Below are positions 1 to 4,837 of a stretch of 10,705 nt of DNA, piece by piece. The stretch covers positions 1 through 10,705 of the forward strand of contig JASHSO010000249.1 of the NCBI GenBank assembly GCA_030038715.1, in the 5' to 3' direction. How positions within the stretch are numbered: the stretch's first letter is position 1; every line of letters starts with the position of its first letter. The position numbers and the translations under genes are program-made. Origin of the DNA: Streptosporangiaceae bacterium. GTDB lineage: Bacteria; Actinomycetota; Actinomycetes; Streptosporangiales; Streptosporangiaceae. The notes beneath the pieces are model-generated. The model was not told where the DNA came from, searched no databases, and worked only from the letters and a program-made list of their open reading frames with translations.

Positions 1-112
1 ATGCATAGATGTCGGACTTGCGAGGTGGCTGTCAGCTAGCCGCCACCTGCGTGAAGCGCTGACCGCGGCTTGCCCTCGGAAGGCGCATCACCGGCCGCCT
101 TCAGCCTGCTGT

Positions 113-132
113 CGGTGCAGTAACCTGCACCG
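113..132. repeat. Perfect 8-bp inverted repeat (hairpin or operator)
   Basis: CGGTGCAG and CTGCACCG flank a 4-nt TAAC loop, an uninterrupted 8-bp stem. There is no T-tract on either side, so it would be an atypical intrinsic terminator of the kind common in high-GC actinomycetes. It could equally be an operator dyad for a regulator of the downstream gene. The sequence shows the symmetry only; the role is inferred. Confidence 0.5.
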
Positions 133-197
133 TCATCTGCTGAGCTGCGTGAAAGCGGCGGTCGGCGAATTCACGGCAGACACCGGACCCCCGGGCC

Positions 198-271
198 GAC
201 CGGCCTTGTCCAGCCGGTCCCCGCCACTGGCTTCATCTTCGGATGGCCCGTGCCGGGAGACGCCCGGGGGC
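198..271 (+). promoter_or_regulatory. Possible cobalamin-riboswitch-like or attenuator element
   Basis: A 7-bp stem (GACCGGC 198-204 with GCCGGTC 213-219) is followed by GGTCCCCGCCACTGG (216-230) and, 20 nt later, TGCCGGGAGACGCCCGG (251-267). The first block resembles the GGTCCCGCCACTGT segment and the second the B12-box (GCCAGGAGAC type) of actinobacterial cobalamin riboswitches, in the right order and upstream of a MetE-family gene. Against this, I cannot find the GGGAA and GGTGxGAA core blocks. The second segment also folds on its own: GCCC 246-249 with GGGC 268-271, and CCGGG 253-257 with CCCGG 263-267. A plain attenuator or a chance GC-rich fold remains at least as likely. Confidence 0.22.
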
Positions 272-432
272 TTCTGCTGCAGCGGCTCGGCCTCGTTCCC
301 CTCTCCTTTAGCTCCACGCGGCATCCTCGGCGATCCTGTCGTGCCGCGCGAGGTGACGTGTCACTGCGCTGCCACCTGGAGATACAACAGGTGAACAGCG
401 TGGCGGGCAAAACACACGCACCGGGGGTGCCC

Positions 433-1599
433 ATGCAACCGAGAGCGGACCGGATTTTGACGACGCACTCAGGCAGTCTGCCGCGACCGGCGAACCTCCT
501 GCAGGACGTGCTGGCCCGGGAGGCCGGCAAGCACATCGATGACGCGCAGTTCATGGCTGAGGTAGCCGAAGCCGTGCGGGAAACTGTGCACAATCAGGCC
601 GACGCGGGCGTCGACGTGCTCAACGACGGCGAGGTGAGCAAGCCAAGCTATGCCACGTACGTCAAGGACCGGCTCACCGGCTTCGGCGGTGCGGGCTCGA
701 TCGAGATTGTCGCCTCCTCCGTCCTGGGCCAGGCCCTGTCGGAGTTCCCGGACTTCGTGGAAAAGATGGCCCGGACCATGGCATCGGCCGAGAAGATCGC
801 GTTCACCATCTGTGACGGGCCGATCTCGTATGTCGGCCAAAGCGCCGTCCAGGCCGACATCGAGAACCTCAGGGCCGCGGTGGCCGGAGTTCACCCGGCG
901 GGCACGTTCATGAGCGCGGCATCTCCTGGCGTTATCGCCGTGTTCTCCCCGAACCGGTACTACGCGAGTCAGGAAGAGTACCTGGGCGCCCTCGCCGACG
1001 CGATGCGGGAGGAGTACGAGGCGATCCACAACGCCGGCTTCGTGCTGCAGCTGGACTGCCCCGACCTGGCTATGACCGCCCCCGGTGCAGGCTCGCTGGA
1101 AAACTTCCGCAGCCAGATGGAGCTGGCCATCGAGGCCATGAACCACGCGCTGGCCAACGTGCCGGCCGAGGCTGCCCGCATCCACATCTGCTGGGGCAAC
1201 GGGGAAATGCCACGGACGACGGACGTCGAGCTCAAGGACATCATCGACATCGTGCTGAAGGCCAAGCCGGCCGGCATCATGCTGATGGCCTCGAATGGGC
1301 GGCACGCCCATGAGTGGAAGGTCTTCCGGGACGTGCAGCTGCCGGAAGGAAAGTACGTCATCCCGGGTGTCCTCGACTCCACCACGAACGTGGTCGAGCA
1401 TCCCGAGGTGGTCGCGGACCGGCTGGTGCGCTACGCCGATGTCGTGGGCAAACAGAACGTGATGGCCGGCACCGACTGCGGGTTCGGCACCATAGCCGGG
1501 ATGGACCTGGTGGTGCCCAGCGTCACGTGGGCGAAGTTCCGCGCTCAGGCGCAGGGAGCCAAGATGGCCTCGGCGCACCTGTGGGGCCGGGCCGCCTGA
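433..1599 (+). CDS. MetE-family (cobalamin-independent methionine synthase C-domain-like) methyltransferase
   Basis: A 388-residue protein of the UROD/MetE-like TIM-barrel family, usually annotated as cobalamin-independent methionine synthase II-like. Members move alkyl groups to a zinc-bound thiol; true MetE makes methionine from homocysteine, while relatives such as epoxyalkane:coenzyme M transferase use other thiols. The N-terminus has the family signature LTTHSGSLPRP (residues 9-19). A plausible zinc site is His251 and Cys253 in HICWGNGE plus Cys349 in GTDCGFGT. The length is that of a single catalytic module, about half of full MetE, so the N-terminal folate-binding half is absent and the methyl donor is unknown. 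ATG at 433 begins just before the conserved block and has GGGGG 5 nt upstream. An in-frame GTG at 391 with GGAG 9 nt upstream is a serious alternative adding 14 residues. The gene stands alone, 15 bp from the convergent nitrobindin gene. The family call is firm; the substrate is not. Confidence 0.88.
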   Translation: MQPRADRILTTHSGSLPRPANLLQDVLAREAGKHIDDAQFMAEVAEAVRETVHNQADAGVDVLNDGEVSKPSYATYVKDRLTGFGGAGSIEIVASSVLGQALSEFPDFVEKMARTMASAEKIAFTICDGPISYVGQSAVQADIENLRAAVAGVHPAGTFMSAASPGVIAVFSPNRYYASQEEYLGALADAMREEYEAIHNAGFVLQLDCPDLAMTAPGAGSLENFRSQMELAIEAMNHALANVPAEAARIHICWGNGEMPRTTDVELKDIIDIVLKAKPAGIMLMASNGRHAHEWKVFRDVQLPEGKYVIPGVLDSTTNVVEHPEVVADRLVRYADVVGKQNVMAGTDCGFGTIAGMDLVVPSVTWAKFRAQAQGAKMASAHLWGRAA

Positions 1600-1614
1600 G
1601 CGTCGGCGAATGGC

Positions 1615-2145
1615 TCAGCCGCACCGCCTTAGCTGGGCGGACACGTGCGCTTGCAGCGGCTGGCCGACCGCGGCCATGTCATAGGCCCAGCCGAGGTCCG
1701 CGCCAACGAGGCCGTACAGGCGGCGGCCGGCCGTAACCTGCTTCGCGCTGGCAGTGCGGAGCACCGCGTCGGTAGCCAGGTCGATCCTGGTGCCGGTGAC
1801 TTCGCCGATGTAGATCTCGGTTATCCCGGTCGGGTGTGCCAGCACGACCTCGAGCCCGCCATTGTCCTGCGGCCGCCAGAATCCTGTCTCCATGGCGAGC
1901 GGCCGCCCAATGCTGCCGCCCTCGCCAAGCAGCCAGGTGCGGCTCGAGTAGATCAGGAAGGGCTTGCCGTTATGACTGAAGCTGATCTCCTGGCCGAAGT
2001 TGGCGCTCTCGATGGTCGGATAGCCGACCACGCCGGCGCCTTCCCACCGGCCTAGCAGGAACCGCAGCGGCTCCAGGCTCGGGTGCACCTCGTACCCGTC
2101 AGGCAACCCGCCGTGCTCGGATGCGCCGGCCTTCTCAGAGTCCAT
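1615..2145 (-). CDS. Nitrobindin-type haem-binding protein (THAP4-like domain, FABP-like fold)
   Basis: A 176-residue protein of the nitrobindin / THAP4 C-terminal-domain family, a ten-stranded beta-barrel that binds ferric haem b. Characterised members act as peroxynitrite isomerases, turning peroxynitrite into nitrate in the cytosol. The family hallmark GxWxGxG is seen as GRWEGAG (residues 32-38), next to GYPTI. The near-C-terminal LQAHVSAQLRR (164-174) supplies His167, at the place of the axial haem ligand. Length matches the family. A hydrophilic 20-residue N-terminal extension precedes the barrel. The start follows the small membrane-protein gene by 12 nt, with a weak GGTGAG upstream, so the two are probably co-transcribed. 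The end is 15 bp from the end of the opposing MetE-like gene. No signal peptide is visible. Confidence 0.9.
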   Translation of the reverse strand: MDSEKAGASEHGGLPDGYEVHPSLEPLRFLLGRWEGAGVVGYPTIESANFGQEISFSHNGKPFLIYSSRTWLLGEGGSIGRPLAMETGFWRPQDNGGLEVVLAHPTGITEIYIGEVTGTRIDLATDAVLRTASAKQVTAGRRLYGLVGADLGWAYDMAAVGQPLQAHVSAQLRRCG

Positions 2146-2157
2146 CGGCTCTCACCA

Positions 2158-2295
2158 CTACGCTGCATCGTCCTTTCCGGACTCGGCTGGCCGGCTGCGG
2201 CTCACCCGGAACAGCGCCACCACCAGGGCAGTGCTGGCCAACGCCACGGCGCCCAGCGCAGCGACCACGATAACCCCGCTGATGACGGAGGTCAT
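2158..2295 (-). CDS. Small single-pass membrane protein (45 aa)
   Basis: A 45-residue protein: a short N-terminus, then one hydrophobic helix of about 22-25 residues (roughly 4-29, rich in V, A, L and G), then a basic turn FRVSRSR (29-35) and an acidic, charged tail ending in KDDAA. The positive-inside rule suggests the tail is cytoplasmic. I do not recognise the family. ATG at 2295 is preferred because a TACACT hexamer sits 8 nt before it, the geometry of a leaderless transcript; an in-frame ATG at 2340 would place the divergent promoter inside the gene. It precedes the nitrobindin gene by 12 nt, which suggests an operon and perhaps a membrane partner for that protein, though the latter is only inference. 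It could be an over-called short frame, but the helix-plus-basic-anchor pattern and the tight spacing argue that it is real. Confidence 0.65.
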   Translation of the reverse strand: MTSVISGVIVVAALGAVALASTALVVALFRVSRSRPAESGKDDAA

Positions 2296-2297
2296 GG

Positions 2298-2327
2298 CTC
2301 CGGAGTGTAGGCAGCCCGGAGCTGCCT
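2298..2327. promoter_or_regulatory. Adjoining palindromes over the small membrane protein promoter
   Basis: The 8-bp palindrome CTCCGGAG (2298-2305) lies between the ATG at 2295 and the TACACT hexamer, overlapping its last two bases. A 7-bp inverted repeat, AGGCAGC and GCTGCCT with 5-nt spacer CCGGA (2309-2327), starts at the first base of that hexamer and extends upstream. Dyads in this position can be operators for a dimeric regulator controlling one or both divergent genes. The symmetry is seen; regulation is inferred. Confidence 0.35.
2304..2309 (-). promoter_or_regulatory. Putative -10 element TACACT of the small membrane protein gene
   Basis: On the minus strand TACACT fits the actinobacterial TANNNT consensus and ends 8 nt before the ATG at 2295, placing transcription start at or within 2 nt of the start codon. 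No clear -35 is visible. The sequence between hexamer and ATG (CCGGAGCC) has a GGAG, but it is too close to the ATG to serve as a normal ribosome binding site. Confidence 0.45.
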
Positions 2328-2374
2328 GGCCTGCTGCCACGCCGCCATCGGCCCTGCTGTCGGCGGGCAGGCAC

Positions 2375-2380
2375 TAGTGT
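2375..2380 (+). promoter_or_regulatory. Putative -10 element TAGTGT of the dsrE-like gene
   Basis: TAGTGT fits TANNNT and ends 8 nt before the ATG at 2389, mirroring the divergent minus-strand promoter. There is no Shine-Dalgarno sequence between it and the ATG (GGCAACAC). The in-frame GTG at 2377 falls inside the hexamer and is therefore an unlikely start. Confidence 0.45.
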
Positions 2381-2388
2381 GGCAACAC

Positions 2389-2754
2389 ATGACCGAAAGA
2401 TCGCTTGTGGTGAAGGTGACGGCCGGAAAGGACGACCCGGAGCGGTGTAACCAGGCCTTCACGGTCGCGGCCACGGCGTCAGCAAGCGGCATTCAGGTTT
2501 CCCTGTGGCTGACGGGCGAGGCTGCCTGGTTCGCGCTGCCGGGCCGCGCAGCCGACTTCGCGCTGCCGCACGCGACTCCGCTTGCCGAATTGCTGGAGCG
2601 CGTGCTCGAGCTCGGCACGGTGACGCTGTGCACACAGTGCGCGGCCCGCAGGCAGATCGGCGAGGCCGACGTGATTGCCGGTGTCCGGATAGCCGGTGCG
2701 GCCACGTTCGTCGCGGAATCACTGGCCGACGGAGCACAGGCGCTCGTCTACTGA
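2389..2754 (+). CDS. DsrE-family protein
   Basis: A 121-residue protein of the DsrE/DsrF-like family, small alpha/beta sulfur-relay or sulfur-carrier-like proteins that often form homo- or hetero-oligomers in the cytosol. Typical features are the opening strand and turn SLVVKVTAG (5-13), the helix-strand AFTVAATASASGIQVSLWLTGEA start of the second unit (23-45), and LCTQCAARR (80-88) with Cys81 and Cys84. Cys84 or Cys81 would be the candidate persulfide or thiol-active residue. Actinobacterial homologues share the ALPGRAADFALPHA-like segment (49-62). ATG at 2389 is chosen over GTG at 2377 because it matches family N-termini and lies 8 nt after TAGTGT. The gene stands alone between a divergent promoter region and a convergent terminator-like hairpin. 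The family is well supported; the sulfur role here is unproven. Confidence 0.85.
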   Translation: MTERSLVVKVTAGKDDPERCNQAFTVAATASASGIQVSLWLTGEAAWFALPGRAADFALPHATPLAELLERVLELGTVTLCTQCAARRQIGEADVIAGVRIAGAATFVAESLADGAQALVY

Positions 2755-2761
2755 ACGACTC

Positions 2762-2788
2762 GGCCGCCCTGGTCAGCTCGAGGCGGCC
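2762..2788. terminator. Hairpin in the convergent dsrE-like / gatD spacer
   Basis: GGCCGCC (2762-2768) pairs perfectly with GGCGGCC (2782-2788) around a 13-nt loop, beginning 8 bp after the dsrE-like stop. It sits between two convergent genes, so it could end both transcripts. There is no T-tract; many actinomycete terminators lack one, but this also makes the call uncertain. Confidence 0.45.
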
Positions 2789-2821
2789 CAGATCGGCGTG
2801 CAGCGGGGTCTGGTCAGCTCG
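2769..2821. repeat. 12-bp perfect direct repeat spanning the gatD stop
   Basis: CTGGTCAGCTCG occurs at 2769-2780 and again at 2810-2821, 41 bp apart. The first copy forms most of the loop of the 2762-2788 hairpin; the second includes the gatD stop codon (TGA on the minus strand, 2816-2814). The simplest origin is a small local duplication of the gatD tail, which would leave a decayed former 3' end beyond the present stop. Confidence 0.6.
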
Positions 2822-3572
2822 CGACTGCCGCGAGCCGCTCGTCTCGTAGCCTGCGCGCCCACTCTTCGGCCGCAGGGTCCAGCGGCGGCAGCGGTCCGGC
2901 TGCCCAGCTCAGCAGCAAGTCGGCCAGCCCGGGATTGCGGGCGAGTGCGGGCCCGTGCAGGTAGGTGCCGAGAATCCGGCCCGCATAGGCACCCTCAGTG
3001 CCATCACCGTTGCCGACACCGAGGCTGACGCGGGCTAGCGGGCTGGCGCCGGGTCCGATCGTGGTGACACCCTGGTGGTTTTCGAAGCCGGTCAGCCTGG
3101 GCACGCCCAGCGCCGGATCGACGTCGGCGACGACCTCGCCTACCCCGCGGCGCTCGCCGCGGCCGCTGCTGATGTCCAGGATGGCGAGTCCGTCAACAGG
3201 CTCGCCGTCAACGCCGCCGAACCTGGTGCCGATGACCTGGTAGCCGGCGCAGACCGCGAGCACGACGGCTCCGCGCCCGGCGGCGGCCGCCAGGCCGCCG
3301 TCGGCCCGCAGCCTGTGGGCTGCCAGGATCTGCGGCAGGTCCTCGCCGCCGCCGAGCAGGTAGAGATCCCCCTGGACGGGCACCGGCTGGTCAGAGTTCA
3401 CCTCGACGGCCTCGACCGGGATGCCGCGAAGCTGCGCCCGCCTAGCCAGTACCAGCATGTTGCCGCGGTCGCCGTAGGTGCTGAGCAGGTCCGGGTACAC
3501 CCATACGATCCTCAGCTGGCTCTCGCTGATGCCGAGCGGGTTCGTTCGCCGCGCGGCGTCCTCATGCACCAC
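2814..3572 (-). CDS. gatD: Lipid II isoglutaminyl synthase, glutaminase subunit GatD
   Basis: A 252-residue class I glutamine amidotransferase of the CobB/CobQ-like type. With MurT it amidates the alpha-carboxyl of D-Glu in lipid II at the cytoplasmic face of the membrane, GatD releasing ammonia from glutamine. The conserved N-terminal strand RIVWVYPDLLSTYGDRGN is at 21-38, GGGEDLPQ at 74-81, the nucleophile Cys108 in LAVCAGYQ (105-112), FENHQG at 163-168 and the catalytic His206 in TYLHGP (203-208). Length is typical. The start is taken as the GTG at 3572; the next codon is also GTG, and the first 20 residues are not conserved, so the exact start is unsure. No strong Shine-Dalgarno is visible. 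With 12 nt from the murT stop, translation coupled to murT is likely. Confidence 0.93.
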   Translation of the reverse strand: MVHEDAARRTNPLGISESQLRIVWVYPDLLSTYGDRGNMLVLARRAQLRGIPVEAVEVNSDQPVPVQGDLYLLGGGEDLPQILAAHRLRADGGLAAAAGRGAVVLAVCAGYQVIGTRFGGVDGEPVDGLAILDISSGRGERRGVGEVVADVDPALGVPRLTGFENHQGVTTIGPGASPLARVSLGVGNGDGTEGAYAGRILGTYLHGPALARNPGLADLLLSWAAGPLPPLDPAAEEWARRLRDERLAAVAS

Positions 3573-3584
3573 AACCGGGTCCGT

Positions 3585-4823
3585 TCACTCAGTCCGGCCC
3601 AGCGTCGCACGGATCTGCTGGAATGCCGTGTAGTTGGCGATCACGTCCAGTCCCCCCTCGGTGAGGCTCCCGACCGCGTCGTCGATCCCGTCGACAAGGC
3701 CGAAGTCCACCTGGTCGGCCTCCAGCCGCACCGCCAGGTCCAGTCGCCGCTCCCCGGTAACCAGCACCGGCCGGCCGCGCAGCACACGGTAGTCCACGTC
3801 CCACAGCCATGAGGTGTCTTTGCCGTCCGGTGTCTGGGCATTGACGGCGAGCAGCACGGGGACCGGACCCGGCTCCAGCACGTCGAACGCCTCGAGCCAG
3901 CCAGCCGGGTTCTTGGCCAGCAGCAGCCGTACCTTCCGGCCGCGCCGCTGCACCTGGGTGTAGCGGCCAGCCACCGAGGTCACCCGGCGCAGCAGCGGCA
4001 GCGCCTGATCCAAGTCCGCACCGAAGAATGCGCCGACGGCGAGCGCGATCACCGCGTTCGACCGATTGGCTCGGCCCGGCAGCGCCAGCGACAACTCGCG
4101 CACCTGCCCGGACTGGTCTACCACCGAGTCGTCGCTCAGCACCCAGCGGGCCGACGGCCGGGCGAACCTGCACTCGCCGCAGCGCCAGCCAAGCTCGTCC
4201 CGGCGCAGGTGCGAGCCGCACTCCGGACAGCACCACGAGTCCTCGAGCCAGCGCTGACCCGCCGCCACCCAGGTGACGTCGGGCGCGGCCGACGCGGCCC
4301 AGGCAACGAGGGGGTCGTCGGCGTTGGCGATGACCATCCGGCCGTTCCCGTGGGCCAGTGCCTGCCGCCAGCGCCGGGCGGTCAGCCAGATCTCGGCAGC
4401 CCGGTCCATCTGGTCCCTGCTGAGGTTGAGCAGGACGATGACGCGCGGGTCGGTCGCCTCGATGACCGCGGGCAGGTAGCGCTCGTCGACCTCAAGGACC
4501 GCGTACGGGGCGTCGGGCGCGCGGCCCAGCGCCGAGGCGAGCCCCGCCTCCATATTCGCGCCGAAGGCATTGCTGGCGACCTCCTGGCCGAGCGCGCCGA
4601 CCGCGGCAGTGATCAGCCTGGTGGTCGTCGTCTTGCCGTTCGTCCCGGTGACAAGCACCACCTGGCGGTCGGCGGCGAGCAGCCGGAGCAGGTCTGGCTC
4701 CACCCGCAGCCCCAGTACTCCGCCGATGACCGAGCCGTCGCCACGGCCCGTCAGCCGCGACACACGCCCTGCCGCGCCGCCTATGGACGTCGCCAAGCGC
4801 GCGCGCAGCGAAAGCTTGCCCAT
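3585..4823 (-). CDS. murT: Lipid II isoglutaminyl synthase, Mur-ligase-like subunit MurT
   Basis: A 412-residue Mur-ligase-like protein. MurT uses ATP to activate the D-Glu alpha-carboxyl of lipid II and, with ammonia from GatD, makes D-isoglutamine, which affects peptidoglycan cross-linking and lysozyme sensitivity. The ATP loop TGTNGKTTTT lies at 59-68 and the Mur ligase central domain follows. A Cys4 zinc ribbon characteristic of MurT is inserted at 199-218 (C199, C202, C215, C218; Cys198 is an extra neighbour). The C-terminal DUF1727 domain includes LLLAKNPAGW (300-309) and DTSWLWDVDY (336-345), the region whose Asp contributes to the GatD active site. Length is normal. The ATG is 11 nt after the stop of the HerA-like gene, and gatD follows after 12 nt. 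TAGCAT, overlapping that upstream stop, could also be a private promoter. Confidence 0.95.
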   Translation of the reverse strand: MGKLSLRARLATSIGGAAGRVSRLTGRGDGSVIGGVLGLRVEPDLLRLLAADRQVVLVTGTNGKTTTTRLITAAVGALGQEVASNAFGANMEAGLASALGRAPDAPYAVLEVDERYLPAVIEATDPRVIVLLNLSRDQMDRAAEIWLTARRWRQALAHGNGRMVIANADDPLVAWAASAAPDVTWVAAGQRWLEDSWCCPECGSHLRRDELGWRCGECRFARPSARWVLSDDSVVDQSGQVRELSLALPGRANRSNAVIALAVGAFFGADLDQALPLLRRVTSVAGRYTQVQRRGRKVRLLLAKNPAGWLEAFDVLEPGPVPVLLAVNAQTPDGKDTSWLWDVDYRVLRGRPVLVTGERRLDLAVRLEADQVDFGLVDGIDDAVGSLTEGGLDVIANYTAFQQIRATLGRTE

Positions 4824-4831
4824 GTCGCCCG

Positions 4832-4837
4832 ATGCTA
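4832..4837 (-). promoter_or_regulatory. Possible -10 element TAGCAT of murT
   Basis: TAGCAT on the minus strand overlaps the TAG stop of the HerA-like gene and ends 8 nt before the murT ATG, the same geometry as at two other genes here. The TA comes from a stop codon, so chance is more likely than elsewhere. The intervening CGGGCGAC could instead act as a weak ribosome binding site for a read-through transcript. Confidence 0.28.

Larger units (their letters stand above)
1..390. other. Long non-coding leader upstream of the MetE-like gene
   Basis: I see no convincing gene in this stretch. The open frames on both strands are short, have mixed third-position composition and resemble no family I know. 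What it does hold is secondary structure: an imperfect inverted repeat at 23-48, a perfect 8-bp hairpin at 113-132, a 7-bp stem at 198-219, and a bulged 9-bp hairpin at 246-271. A GGAG at 378-381 lies 9 nt before an in-frame GTG at 391. Because the next gene reads rightward, this is most simply its long 5' untranslated and promoter region, possibly with the terminator of an earlier gene at the left end. The extent of the transcript is inference. Confidence 0.5.

Noticed and set aside
133..324. A 63-residue minus-strand hydrophilic frame beginning MPRGAKGEG, with AGGA 9 nt before its ATG
   Set aside because: The ribosome site is acceptable, but third-position G+C is only moderate, there is no recognisable domain, and it overlaps hairpin-rich leader. 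I could not support it as a gene; conservation in relatives would change this.
469..1578. A 369-codon minus-strand open frame opposite the MetE-like gene
   Set aside because: It mirrors the MetE-like coding sequence; no domain is visible in it and the sense gene has a clear zinc-site signature.
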